Shown one piece after another: positions 1 through 7,756 of a DNA stretch of 64,000 bases. Within the stretch, counting starts at the first letter, position 1. The number at the start of each line of letters is the position of its first letter. The notes under the pieces were generated by a model, which saw only the letters and a program-made list of their open reading frames with translations, made no database searches and had not been told where the DNA came from. The position numbers and the translations under genes are program-made. The stretch is from positions 60,511 to 124,510 of the forward strand of contig NZ_KB904749.1 in NCBI RefSeq assembly GCF_000380185.1. The letters run 5' to 3'. The stretch is from Thiofilum flexile DSM 14609 (lineage in GTDB: Bacteria; Pseudomonadota; Gammaproteobacteria; Thiotrichales; Thiotrichaceae).

Positions 1-1
1 C

Positions 2-454
2 GATATGATCCCTGGTGCAGACCATTGGCCGCGCTTTTATCGCAATCGTTCTGAACAGTTTGAAGGGCGTTATGCCGCTGTTGAGGTGCTCCGCTCACCT
101 TCGATTTTCCTACAAGGTATGGAAGGCTCGATGTTACCCATTGCGGTGGCACATGGTGAAGGGCGTGCAGTATTTGATGAAGGTGTAAATCCTCAAGAGC
201 TAATTGCACAGGGTTTAGTTGGTTTGCGTTACATTAACAACTATCGTGAGGCAACCGAGCATTACCCTGAAAACCCCAATGGTTCACCCTTAGGGATTAC
301 GGGTCTTACCACAGAAGATGGACGTTTTACAATTATGATGCCACATCCAGAGCGGGTATTCCGTGCCGTATTGCATTCATGGCTACCTCACGATTGGGAG
401 GGTGGCGCACCGTGGATGCGGATGTTTAGTAATGCACGGGTATGGGTAGGTTAA
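2..454 (+). CDS. purL: Phosphoribosylformylglycinamidine synthase, C-terminal fragment
   Basis: C-terminal end of FGAM synthase, which makes FGAM from FGAR, glutamine and ATP in purine synthesis in the cytoplasm. The window opens inside the gene: the first complete codon is at base 2 and TAA ends at 454. What is visible is the end of the class I glutamine amidotransferase domain, with GLRYINNY and the PHPERVFR motif that supplies the His and Glu of the Cys-His-Glu triad; the Cys lies off the window. Full-length proteobacterial PurL is about 1,300 residues, so roughly a tenth is seen. The identity is secure; the truncation is only the window edge. Confidence 0.96.
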   Translation, partial: DMIPGADHWPRFYRNRSEQFEGRYAAVEVLRSPSIFLQGMEGSMLPIAVAHGEGRAVFDEGVNPQELIAQGLVGLRYINNYREATEHYPENPNGSPLGITGLTTEDGRFTIMMPHPERVFRAVLHSWLPHDWEGGAPWMRMFSNARVWVG

Positions 455-531
455 ACCGTATTATTGAGATTGTTTGCTACTATTAGACGGGGAAGTGTGA
501 GTCTTACTCGTCTAATTATCAGGAGTTCGTT

Positions 532-1572
532 ATGAGCCAGCATGGTATTGAAAACATAAAAATTGAAAATTTTAAGTGTTTTGAGAATTTAGAGATTAAT
601 GGCTTTAAACAGGTGAACTTGATTGGTGGTAAAAATAATGTGGGCAAGACCGCGCTTTTAGAAGCATTAGAATTAGTAAGTAACTCATCTAACCCTTATA
701 TATTAGCTTATCTTACTTGGACTTTATTAAGACGTAGGCAAGATAAAGGATATCTTGAGAACGATTTGGTTTATGATAATCATATAGGGTTTAAAATAAA
801 TTCTAATTTAAACCAACTAGAGGTGCATAAGGATAACGACCCTTTATTTAAACAGCAATTTGATAGAACCCCTTTTGATAATATATCTGATATGGCATTA
901 CGTTTTGTAGTTGGTGGTGCAAATACAACGATACCTCTTGGACGCTTATCAGATTCAGATCTAAAGGCTTTTTTTTCTATGCGAGCTAAGAAGGAGGAGC
1001 TTAAAGGAGTTTTTATTAAATCATCTCGTTTATCTGATGATGAGTTGGCACTTTTATACGGCGCAATTATTAATAAGGATAAAGAGCATTTTTTAGAGAG
1101 TTCAATAAGGTTTTTTAGTGACCACCTTAGGAGTATAAAGGTAGTTCCTGTGAGTCATGGAGTAAAGCTCAAAGCTAAATTAGCTAATAAAAATGAGTTG
1201 GTATTATTAAGTTCTCTAGGTGAGGGTGTAAATCGCTATATAGCGATACTCTGTGCTATTTGGGCTAGTCAAGATGGCTATCTATTCATTGATGAAATAG
1301 AAAATGGCATTCACTACACTAACTACCCTAAACTCTGGGAGCTTATTTTTCTCGCTAGTGCTCAAGCAAATTGCCAAGTCTTTGTGACCTCTCATTCAAA
1401 AGAGTGTATTACCGCTTTCAATAATATTCAAATGTTAGAGACTAGTAGAAATAATGGTGCTTATTTTGAACTATTCTATAGTCAGAAAAAACAAAGAATA
1501 TCAGCAGCCTATCGCGATTCTGAGCAATTAAAATATGCTTTAGATCATAATGAGGATATTCGTGGTGAGTAA
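532..1572 (+). CDS. AAA family ATPase (OLD/AAA_15-like), partner of a TOPRIM protein
   Basis: ABC/SMC-type ATPase of the OLD-like group, 346 residues. Visible motifs are Walker A GGKNNVGKT at residues 32-40, a signature-like LSSLGEGVNR near residue 230, Walker B LFIDEIENG near 250, and the H-loop region VTSHSKE near 287. The N-terminal IENIKIENFKCF is the usual opening strand of this family. The gene overlaps the next one by 8 bases (GTGAGTAA), which indicates translational coupling. By eye the pair is far more AT-rich than purL before it, a sign of horizontal gain. In OLD, Gabija and PARIS systems such an ATPase controls a TOPRIM nuclease; here the two parts are split. A defence role is inferred, not shown. 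Start ATG 532 follows AGGAG at 521-525. Confidence 0.85.
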   Translation: MSQHGIENIKIENFKCFENLEINGFKQVNLIGGKNNVGKTALLEALELVSNSSNPYILAYLTWTLLRRRQDKGYLENDLVYDNHIGFKINSNLNQLEVHKDNDPLFKQQFDRTPFDNISDMALRFVVGGANTTIPLGRLSDSDLKAFFSMRAKKEELKGVFIKSSRLSDDELALLYGAIINKDKEHFLESSIRFFSDHLRSIKVVPVSHGVKLKAKLANKNELVLLSSLGEGVNRYIAILCAIWASQDGYLFIDEIENGIHYTNYPKLWELIFLASAQANCQVFVTSHSKECITAFNNIQMLETSRNNGAYFELFYSQKKQRISAAYRDSEQLKYALDHNEDIRGE

Positions 1573-2236
1573 AAATGTCCTGATTGTTGAAAGTCAAAAT
1601 GATAAGTTCTTCATAGAAAATTTGTTAAAGCATATTAATAAAACTGCAATTATAGTAGAAAACCCTATTTGCTCTATTGATGACTATGAATGTTTAGAGG
1701 GACTATCATTAGTTAAGCTAAAGCATAAGCTAACTGAAATACAAACAACTATAGAAAAAGATGATATTCAAAAACTAGGTATAATAGTTGATGCAGATAC
1801 TCAAGGTGTCGATCAACGCTTAGAGTTGGTCAATCAAGCACTTATTGAGAGTGGGTTTGATACTGAACCCTTAGAGTTTAATAGTTGGCGACATTGTCAT
1901 CAGTATGATGTTGATCTTTCGTGTCATGTACTAAATTATAATGGTGAAGGTGAGTTAGAAACTTTATTGAGAGCTATTAAAAACCAAGAGTCTAGTTTTG
2001 CAGATTGCTTAAGTGCTTGGGAAGCTTGTTTAACTAGTCAGGGAAAGGTTCTCTCAAAAAAAGATTTTGATAAATTTTGGATTAATATTTATCAACGCTA
2101 TGATAATTGCTCTAAAAATGATAAAAAACAAGCTGGTCGAAAATGTTCATTTGAGGCAAGCATGGCTAAACCCATCTGGGATTTTGAACACCCTGCTCTA
2201 AGTGGTTTAAAGAATTACCTAGGTACTTTTAACTAA
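1565..2236 (+). CDS. TOPRIM-like DUF3226 family protein, putative nuclease subunit
   Basis: Protein of about 223 residues resembling DUF3226, a TOPRIM-related family. It opens with a strand followed by Glu (VLIVESQND), and has a later IIVDADTQG strand with the Asp-x-Asp pair; together these are the acidic metal-binding positions of the TOPRIM fold. GTG 1565 is preferred over ATG 1550 because GAGG at 1552-1555 lies at normal distance, and the start then overlaps the ATPase stop as GTGAGTAA. The rest is Lys/Asp/Asn-rich with no membrane segment. Pairing with the upstream ATPase recalls split OLD-type effectors such as PARIS (AriA/AriB). The family assignment is from memory of the motif pattern; nuclease activity is inferred. 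Confidence 0.75.
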   Translation: MSKNVLIVESQNDKFFIENLLKHINKTAIIVENPICSIDDYECLEGLSLVKLKHKLTEIQTTIEKDDIQKLGIIVDADTQGVDQRLELVNQALIESGFDTEPLEFNSWRHCHQYDVDLSCHVLNYNGEGELETLLRAIKNQESSFADCLSAWEACLTSQGKVLSKKDFDKFWINIYQRYDNCSKNDKKQAGRKCSFEASMAKPIWDFEHPALSGLKNYLGTFN

Positions 2237-2383
2237 TGATGTAGTAATAAAATAAAAAGATCTAGAAGCTGATTTTTTGATATGCCCCTGTTTTTTTCTT
2301 GTTTGGAGGAGAAGTTCTAGAGGCAGATATTGCTTAAGTAGAGATTTTAAAATCTAAAATAACCTGATATTCTGTGGAATATC

Positions 2384-2417
2384 CCCTACTCAGAACCATT
2401 TTATAGTTTGAGTAGGG
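2384..2417. terminator. Hairpin downstream of both flanking genes (weak terminator candidate)
   Basis: A perfect 9-bp inverted repeat, CCCTACTCA at 2384-2392 and TGAGTAGGG at 2409-2417, with a 16-base loop. It lies between the TOPRIM gene (+) and the end of the barrel gene (-), where a shared terminator would be expected. Neither strand has a good U-run after the stem, so termination is only a guess. Confidence 0.35.
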
Positions 2418-2425
2418 AAAGTGAT

Positions 2426-3061
2426 TTAGAAAGTATCGTAACGTAGATTAAGTCCCATAAGTCCTACATCTGTATTATGCTGATAATTAGCACCGACTGA
2501 TAAGGCATTCGTTAAATAAGCTCGTCCACCCATGCTGAACATCAGACCATCTACATCTTCGAAAATCGTATCATCTAAATCCTCAGCTAGTTTTTTATAT
2601 TCTATCTTAGCATTAAACTCTACCTTGGAATTTAGCTTATGGCGAATACCTAGTTCAGTACCATAGCCCCATTCACCTTTAGTTCTACCGATTTTGTAGT
2701 CAGTATCTAATAATAAATAGCTATAGCTTAAGGTCGCATTACCATAAATATCTGTTTTAGGAGCAATACTTTTATGTGCCCCCATTCCACCCCTTAACGT
2801 ATTGAGTGATATGCTATTTACATAAGAATGACTATTCCCTTCAGTGACCATGCTTTCTACACCAAATAACATATTGAATGATGGGCTAATATCCCGTGAA
2901 ACACTCCAGTCAATACCATAATCAATACCAGTATCATCATTACCTAGTAGTAATTTACCATCCATATAGTTATAGCTAGGTTTTAGGGTTAATTCTTTTG
3001 CCATACTCATCTGTGCAGATAAAAGGCCAATAGCTAATAAACCAAATAATTTTATTTTCAT
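2426..3061 (-). CDS. Outer-membrane beta-barrel protein, unknown function
   Basis: A 211-residue protein with a clear signal peptide (Met-Lys-Ile-Lys start, hydrophobic core, cleavage near SMAKE). The mature part alternates polar and apolar residues in short strands, is rich in Gly, Tyr and Asn, and ends in Phe (LRYDTF), the C-terminal signature read by the BAM machinery. Its size would fit a barrel of about 8-10 strands. No enzymatic motif is visible, so it may be a small porin-like or OmpA-barrel-like protein. It is divergent from the DUF3861 gene and has no operon partners. The outer-membrane location is well supported; function is unknown. Confidence 0.75.
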   Translation of the reverse strand: MKIKLFGLLAIGLLSAQMSMAKELTLKPSYNYMDGKLLLGNDDTGIDYGIDWSVSRDISPSFNMLFGVESMVTEGNSHSYVNSISLNTLRGGMGAHKSIAPKTDIYGNATLSYSYLLLDTDYKIGRTKGEWGYGTELGIRHKLNSKVEFNAKIEYKKLAEDLDDTIFEDVDGLMFSMGGRAYLTNALSVGANYQHNTDVGLMGLNLRYDTF

Positions 3062-3263
3062 TATTTATGCCTGTGTGGGTTTGTTGTTTATTTGAGACAA
3101 TAATAACAATTTGTTACAAATGCCCAACAAATATCAGATAAACAGAAAAAATGGTTAAGATAAGTACTGATATGCACTTTTTTTGCTTTTTAATCGGGTA
3201 ATATCCTCCATTAGTCGAATGTTTAGACGGTATTTCTTCAAACAATATTCAGGAGTTATGAGG

Positions 3264-3551
3264 ATGAAAGGTCACTTATATCAGGTCACGGTAGAGAAGC
3301 TTGCAGATAATCAAGGCAATCCGGTTAGTGCAGAAAAGCTAGTGTTTGAAGCTAGGAATCACGACGATCTAGCTACGTTGGTGAGTAAAGTAAAACAGCG
3401 CGGGCAGTTTGAAGAAGATGAGGCGACGGCTTTTATTGTTGGCCTAAAATTATTTAGTGAAGTGATGCTGCGCCATAAAGATATGGAGTTATTCAAGGAT
3501 TTTGCGCCACATTTTAAGGAGTTCATGGGTAAGCTCAAATCCGGCGCTTAG
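3264..3551 (+). CDS. DUF3861 family protein
   Basis: Small cytoplasmic protein of about 95 residues matching the DUF3861 pattern: it starts MKGHLYQVTVEKL and carries the central LVFEARNHDDL and C-terminal FKEFMGKLK segments. The frame is open from further upstream, but ATG 3264 is chosen because AGGAG at 3251-3255 is 8 bases before it and the length then fits the family. The function of DUF3861 is not known to me. It stands alone: the barrel gene upstream is divergent, and an ECF-type promoter-like sequence lies between it and the sigma factor downstream. Confidence 0.7.
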   Translation: MKGHLYQVTVEKLADNQGNPVSAEKLVFEARNHDDLATLVSKVKQRGQFEEDEATAFIVGLKLFSEVMLRHKDMELFKDFAPHFKEFMGKLKSGA

Positions 3552-3624
3552 GGTTTGCATCGGGATTATCCCCTCCCATTGCTATCAGAGTGCTGGTGAG
3601 TGGATAGATGTGGCTAACTGGAAA

Positions 3625-3660
3625 AATAAAACGAAGGTTTTCCAATCCTACTCCGTATCA
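3625..3660 (+). promoter_or_regulatory. Putative ECF sigma-dependent promoter, copy 1 (autoregulation)
   Basis: AATAAAACGAAGG at 3625-3637, a 16-base spacer, then CGTATCA at 3654-3660, about 50 bases before the sigma factor ATG. The same 13-mer, the same 16-base spacing and CGTTTCA occur at 5105-5140 before the hydroxylase gene. A conserved two-part element ahead of an ECF gene and its neighbour is what an ECF-recognised promoter looks like. The assignment is inferred from position and repetition. Confidence 0.65.
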
Positions 3661-3710
3661 CTGGATATGATTGATCAAAACCTTAAGAAAACGATCTGTA
3701 AAGCCCTACT

Positions 3711-4313
3711 ATGCCCAATGCACTAGAAGTCATCGCCAGGCTGCTGCGTAGTCGCGATGATAGATCTGAGGATAACGATGCCACACTGGTGAAAGCCGTG
3801 CTGCATGGTGAGCGCACCGCTTTCGATCAGCTAGTGATTCGCTATCATGAGCTGGCGTATGGCTTAGCTTACCGTATGGTGCAGCAGCCGGAACTGGCTG
3901 AGGATATTGTGCAGGATTGCTTTGTCAAAGTCTGGCAACAAGCCGGTCAGTGGCAACCCGAACAGGGGAAATTCAGCACCTGGTTATACCAGATTGTCCG
4001 CCACCAGTCGCTGGATGAACTGCGTAGTGCCGCTCACCGTTATAACGAACCTTTGGCTGCAGAGGACGAGCTGGCTGCACCGCAGCAAATTGAGGCTGTT
4101 TTCGAGCATCAACAACAACAAGCACAGTTTCAACAGGCACTCAGCCAGCTCAACATCGACCAACGTACCGCTATCGCACTGGTTTACCAGACAGGCCTAT
4201 CCAATAAGGTGGCTGCACAGGTTATGGATTTACAGCTTAAGGCATTTGAATCTTTGCTGGGACGCGCTAAATTCCGGTTAAAACAACAGTTAGGTGAATC
4301 GAATGAAAGATAA
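3711..4313 (+). CDS. ECF-family RNA polymerase sigma factor
   Basis: Alternative sigma factor of 200 residues. Region 2 is clear (FDQLVIRYHELAYGLAYRMV, then AEDIVQDCFVKVW, then FSTWLYQIVRHQSLDELR), as is region 4 (LSQLNIDQRTAIALVYQTG, then NKVAAQVMDLQLKAFESLLGRAK), with the usual Gln/Glu-rich linker. ATG 3711 has only a poor ribosome site. The stop overlaps the next gene by 11 bases, so the membrane protein and sensor behind it are probably its regulators, as in CnrYXH-type loci. A repeated promoter-like sequence ahead of this gene suggests it drives its own transcription and that of the hydroxylase downstream. The inducing signal is not known. Confidence 0.93.
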   Translation: MPNALEVIARLLRSRDDRSEDNDATLVKAVLHGERTAFDQLVIRYHELAYGLAYRMVQQPELAEDIVQDCFVKVWQQAGQWQPEQGKFSTWLYQIVRHQSLDELRSAAHRYNEPLAAEDELAAPQQIEAVFEHQQQQAQFQQALSQLNIDQRTAIALVYQTGLSNKVAAQVMDLQLKAFESLLGRAKFRLKQQLGESNER

Positions 4314-4626
4314 AACTACCCCCAAAGATGCACCATTTGAACAATGGTTACAGCAGAGCTTAGCCGGTGATAAACCCTCGCCCGCGCTACAGGAAAAACT
4401 GCGGCGGATTCCTGAACAATTTCCTTCGGCTGTCAACATCGTTGGGCATAAACTCGCTGGTGAATCAGGCTGGGAGAACCGCTGGCTGTATCCGCTCTTG
4501 GCAACCGCTGCTTCGGTGGTTGGTATTCTCGCTGGTTTGCTGGATTTGCTGGCAGTAATGCCTAAACAGGATTTTTTGACCGCATTACTATACGGCACCC
4601 CTAACCTGAGTGTATTAGCACTATGA
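4303..4626 (+). CDS. Small single-pass membrane protein, probable anti-sigma factor
   Basis: A 107-residue protein with a soluble, charged N-terminal part (FEQWLQQSLAGDKP, then LQEKLRRIPEQFP) and one hydrophobic segment near residues 65-87 (LLATAASVVGILAGLLDLLAV). That is the layout of a small membrane-tethered anti-sigma factor. ATG 4303 is preferred over GTG 4294 because AGGTG at 4292-4296 is well spaced for it. It overlaps the sigma gene by 11 bases and the sensor gene by ATGA at 4623-4626, so the three are translationally coupled. No sequence similarity to CnrY is claimed; the role is inferred from size, topology and position. Confidence 0.65.
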   Translation: MKDKTTPKDAPFEQWLQQSLAGDKPSPALQEKLRRIPEQFPSAVNIVGHKLAGESGWENRWLYPLLATAASVVGILAGLLDLLAVMPKQDFLTALLYGTPNLSVLAL

Positions 4627-5087
4627 GTACTCGAATGAAACGCTTTGTTCTGATTGGCTCACTGCTGCTGAATATCTTTTTTATTATCTGGGCAGGTAGC
4701 CAGTGGCTCAAAAACCGGCTCATTTCCGATTCACTATTAGCGCACACGATGCAAACGGTGCCAGTAGTGGCACGCCCGGTGTTTCAGAGACACCTGCGTA
4801 ATAACAAGGATGAACTACTGCACAATTTGCAACAACTCAGGAGCGGACGTCAGGCTATCAACCATTTATTACAACAAACCGAACTGGATAGTGCTGCACT
4901 GGATCAGGCGCTCATACAGTCCAGAGCTGATCTGAACAAAATAGTGGAGCAGTTACAGTCAGCAATGGCTGCGACCATGAAGGAACTACCCCCCGAAGCA
5001 CGTCGGGAATGGTCGCAACAATGGCAGCAGGGGGATGGCCTGTTGACTCAGGCAATTGCCGTTTTGACCCGTGAGCTGGAGAAATAA
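4623..5087 (+). CDS. Periplasmic CnrX/ZraP-like (metal-resistance type) sensor protein
   Basis: A 154-residue protein with an N-terminal signal anchor (FVLIGSLLLNIFFIIWAG) and a long helical periplasmic part. It has heptad-like Leu/Gln stretches and the LPPEARREW segment seen in the heavy-metal-sensor family of CnrX and ZraP (Metal_resist). No dense His/Cys cluster is present, so the ligand may not be a heavy metal. The start overlaps the anti-sigma stop as ATGA. In CnrYXH such a protein binds metal in the periplasm and frees the sigma factor through the anti-sigma protein; that mechanism is inferred here from gene order. Confidence 0.65.
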   Translation: MSTRMKRFVLIGSLLLNIFFIIWAGSQWLKNRLISDSLLAHTMQTVPVVARPVFQRHLRNNKDELLHNLQQLRSGRQAINHLLQQTELDSAALDQALIQSRADLNKIVEQLQSAMAATMKELPPEARREWSQQWQQGDGLLTQAIAVLTRELEK

Positions 5088-5104
5088 AATACTAAAACAA
5101 ACGG

Positions 5105-5140
5105 AATAAAACGAAGGGTTTCTGCCTCTGACTCGTTTCA
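5105..5140 (+). promoter_or_regulatory. Putative ECF sigma-dependent promoter, copy 2
   Basis: AATAAAACGAAGG at 5105-5117, a 16-base spacer, and CGTTTCA at 5134-5140, lying 41 bases before the hydroxylase start. The upstream block is identical to that at 3625-3637, the spacing is identical, and the downstream block differs in one base. This links the hydroxylase (and perhaps the EF-hand gene) to the adjacent ECF factor. Confidence 0.65.
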
Positions 5141-5180
5141 TGAGTAACAACACTTCAGTTATTCATATAGGAAACGATTC

Positions 5181-5981
5181 ATGGAAATGCAAAACCTGCA
5201 ACCATTACAATTGATCATACCCAGTGTTTTTTTGGCATTGCTGGTGCTTGAAGTTATCATCGCCCGCCGGAAACGACAGGATGTATTCATCGTCAAAGAC
5301 TGTCTGAGTAATATTGGGATGATGCTCTTTTCAAATACCGTACTTAAGGTATTCACCGTCGCATGGACGGTCTGGCTAATCAGTCTCATCCAACCACTGC
5401 AGCTATTCAGCTTGGAAAAAGACCTGCTGACTTTTACATTGGCTTTTGTGGTCACCGACTTTATGTATTACTGGTATCACCGCCTGAGTCACGAATCGCC
5501 GCTGCTGTGGTCGATGCACCATACCCACCATTCCAGTCTGGCAATGAACTTCACCACGGCTGTTCGCCTCAATTGGGTTGGTAAATTCATCAGCCCGTTG
5601 TTTTTCTTACCACTGATTATTATCGGTTTCCCGGTAGAGTATGTTTTTGGCTCGCTGGTGCTGGGTTTGTTGTATCAGCTATTCCTGCATACCGAATTTC
5701 TACCACGCATGGGTTGGTTTGAGGGCAAGCTGCTTAACACCCCATCAGCACACCGCGTACATCATGGTGTTAACCCGCTCTATATTGATAAAAATTATGC
5801 GGCGGTATTTATTGTCTGGGATCGCATGTTCGGCAGTTATCAGGCTGAAACCGAAAAAGTGCAATACGGTACAACGGATGGCTTCATTGGCTATAACCCT
5901 CTCAGTATCCAGTTTGGTGCGATGATACGTTACGGGAAGCGGCGACTGGCTCGTCTTAATGGATCAACACAGTCTGCCTGA
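5181..5981 (+). CDS. Sterol desaturase / fatty acid hydroxylase superfamily membrane protein
   Basis: Integral membrane di-iron enzyme of 266 residues. The histidine boxes are visible in order: HRLSH, HHTHH about ten residues later, and HRVHH near residue 195, which together bind the two irons. Hydrophobic segments lie near residues 11-27, 47-70, 83-99 and 130-150. Members hydroxylate or desaturate sterols, fatty acids or ether lipids using O2; the substrate cannot be told from sequence. It follows the ECF/anti-sigma/sensor operon after 93 bases and has its own copy of the shared promoter-like element. This suggests membrane-lipid modification under envelope or metal stress, an inference. ATG 5181 has GGAAACG upstream. 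Confidence 0.88.
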   Translation: MEMQNLQPLQLIIPSVFLALLVLEVIIARRKRQDVFIVKDCLSNIGMMLFSNTVLKVFTVAWTVWLISLIQPLQLFSLEKDLLTFTLAFVVTDFMYYWYHRLSHESPLLWSMHHTHHSSLAMNFTTAVRLNWVGKFISPLFFLPLIIIGFPVEYVFGSLVLGLLYQLFLHTEFLPRMGWFEGKLLNTPSAHRVHHGVNPLYIDKNYAAVFIVWDRMFGSYQAETEKVQYGTTDGFIGYNPLSIQFGAMIRYGKRRLARLNGSTQSA

Positions 5982-6050
5982 CGGGTAAAACCGGTACTTT
6001 GACACATTGAATTTAATGGCTTCAACAATAAATCGACAAGGATTTTTCTT

Positions 6051-6335
6051 ATGAAAAACAGATTATCTATTATCCTGCTCATTTTCGCTATGTTAACCAC
6101 TCCGGTATGGGCTAGTGACAACAGTGCTGCTGTGCAAAACTTCCAGCAGGCGGATGTTAATGGCGACAAGGCTCTCAATCAAAAGGAATTCAGGACGTTT
6201 ATCGATCTGAATGCAGAAGACAATATCGGACGTGCCAATATGGTTAAATCGCGCAAACTTTATTCCATGGCATTCGGGCGGCTTGATAAAAATAAGGATG
6301 GCAAGCTCACAGCAAACGAGCTAGGGCAAAGGTAG
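6051..6335 (+). CDS. Secreted EF-hand calcium-binding protein
   Basis: A 94-residue protein with a signal peptide (MKNRLSIILLIFAML, cleavage near VWASD) and two complete 12-residue EF-hand loops. The first begins DVNGDKALNQKE and the second DKNKDGKLTANE; both have acidic or Asn residues at positions 1, 3 and 5 and Glu at 12. It should bind two Ca2+ ions in the periplasm. It follows the hydroxylase by 69 bases on the same strand and may be co-transcribed. AAGGA upstream at about 6040 supports ATG 6051. The association with an ECF locus is unusual; its partner is unknown. Confidence 0.85.
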   Translation: MKNRLSIILLIFAMLTTPVWASDNSAAVQNFQQADVNGDKALNQKEFRTFIDLNAEDNIGRANMVKSRKLYSMAFGRLDKNKDGKLTANELGQR

Positions 6336-6752
6336 AGGGTGATGACGCAACTCATAAACTCATCTGCCGCAGATAAGGCTCATCGGTTATCTATTTAACA
6401 AAAAATCCCGCCAGATCTACACACGCTATTTTATCGGTCTTGGCGGTAATCCGACCTATAATCACCTCTGCAGGTGGCTTATACCTTATCTGAATATGGG
6501 TTACGATGCTGCCATTGATACGCGGTTAAATGCGATATTTTCAAACAAGGATCATATGTCAGCCTCAACTAGCCGCTAAAGACCACGACGCAGATGCTGA
6601 GGCGGCTTTGAGGCGTTTGCTATCATCTAAAGCCCACTAGTTGCAGTAGAGTTCGCACCGCTCAACAAATGGGTACTACGCTTAGGTTGCTTGCCTTAAG
6701 CACTAAGGCAGCATAGTCTTGTGAGCATAACGACGATGATAACGAGGTTCCC
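6336..6752. other. Intergenic region with a start-less open stretch and a hairpin
   Basis: No confident gene. Bases 6358-6579 (+) stay open for 73 codons without a usable early start and read like real protein (YFIGLGGNPTYNH, RWLIPYLNMGYD), so this may be the tail of a decayed gene; the only in-frame ATG (6496) leaves 27 residues. A perfect 7-bp hairpin (TGCCTTA 6692-6698, TAAGGCA 6704-6710) lies 43 bases before the FNR-like gene and could be a leader structure or operator. Confidence 0.4.
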
Positions 6753-7454
6753 ATGTCGAGCATTAAAGGTAAGGGGCACTGTCGCTCTTGTGCTATTCGG
6801 CAGATGAGTATTTTTGCTCAATTACCAGAGGCTGCTTTAGTAGAGATTCAACACTTTCAACCTTCTATTATACATTTCTCTGCGAATGAAACGGTTTACC
6901 ATCAAGGCGAAGCCGCCAGTTGTGCCTATACTTTGCGTCAGGGTTTAGTGCGTTTAGTAAAAACGCTCCCCAATGGGCGTACTCAGATTGTGCGCTTAAT
7001 TCGCGCGGGGGATAGTTTTGGATTTGATGGTTTTATTGGTGAGCCTTATAACCATAGTGCGATTCCTTTGTGTGAAATCGAAGTTTGCCGTTTACCATTA
7101 GCCGAATTATTAGCATTAAAGCGCCAGCATCCTGAAATCGAAAACGCCATGATGAAGCGTTGGATTCAGCACTTACGTGAAGCTGAGGATATGATGCTAG
7201 AGTTAGGCGCTAAAAAAGCTTCAGAACGCCTAGCCTCATTTCTGATTCGCTGGTGTGAGCCGGTAGGTTTGAATGGTTGGATTGAGTTACCTTTATCACG
7301 CAGTGAAATAGGCGAGCTATTAGGTTTAACCATTGAAACGGTCAGTCGATTTATTTCGGATTGGAAACGTCAAGGCTGGATTGAAGAGCGGCAAGGGCGA
7401 ATTCACCTGCTGGATACTAAGCAGCTACAAGCATTGGCTTGTGTGGATGATTAG
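6753..7454 (+). CDS. Crp/FNR family transcriptional regulator with incomplete FNR cysteine set
   Basis: A 233-residue regulator with an N-terminal cyclic-nucleotide-binding-type beta-roll, a dimerisation helix and a C-terminal winged helix (LPLSRSEIGELLGLTIETVSRF). The LTIETVSR recognition helix is FNR-type. The N-terminus HCRSCAIRQMS aligns with the FNR motif C-x2-C-x5-C, giving Cys10 and Cys13, but the third Cys is replaced by Ser19. The fourth FNR ligand (Cys122 in E. coli) aligns with Cys112. It may therefore carry an altered Fe-S cluster or none. It is convergent with the lone RAM-domain gene downstream. Targets are likely FNR-like boxes; which genes is unknown. Confidence 0.88.
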   Translation: MSSIKGKGHCRSCAIRQMSIFAQLPEAALVEIQHFQPSIIHFSANETVYHQGEAASCAYTLRQGLVRLVKTLPNGRTQIVRLIRAGDSFGFDGFIGEPYNHSAIPLCEIEVCRLPLAELLALKRQHPEIENAMMKRWIQHLREAEDMMLELGAKKASERLASFLIRWCEPVGLNGWIELPLSRSEIGELLGLTIETVSRFISDWKRQGWIEERQGRIHLLDTKQLQALACVDD

Positions 7455-7507
7455 GCTTTAAAAGCTGGGTTTTAAACACAGCTTATCCCAGCACTGCTAG
7501 AGGAGGG

Positions 7508-7756
7508 CTAAAAGGCTTTAAAGGTCAGCGTAGTCAAAGAGCGTTCAATATACTCAATATCTAAAATATGGGTATTGATGAACTTGCCAATATCTTCTTC
7601 ATGGGGTACATACAGCTTAATCAATAAATCCCATTCACCACTGGTCGAATACAGTTCAGAAACTATTTCACGCTCATAAATATGGTCAGCCACTTCATAT
7701 GCTTTGCCGGGTTTGCAACGCAATTGCACAAATACGCAAGTCATTAAATCATGCAC
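7508..7756 (-). CDS. Stand-alone Lrp/AsnC ligand-binding (RAM) domain protein
   Basis: An 82-residue protein corresponding to the effector-binding and oligomerisation half of Lrp/AsnC regulators: a FVQLRCKPGKAYEVADHI strand-helix, then SELYSTSGEWDLLIKLYV, then SLTTLTFKAF at the end. It has no helix-turn-helix, and the start is not a truncation of a longer frame. Such stand-alone RAM proteins bind amino acids and may modulate full-length Lrp partners; none is adjacent. It is convergent with the FNR-like gene. The fold is clear; the role is unknown. Confidence 0.82.
   Translation of the reverse strand: MHDLMTCVFVQLRCKPGKAYEVADHIYEREIVSELYSTSGEWDLLIKLYVPHEEDIGKFINTHILDIEYIERSLTTLTFKAF

Noticed and set aside
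3502..3726. Open frame of 74 codons between the DUF3861 and sigma genes
   Set aside because: Overlaps the end of DUF3861 in another frame, has no ribosome site, and its product has no protein-like pattern; the gap is better explained by the sigma promoter.
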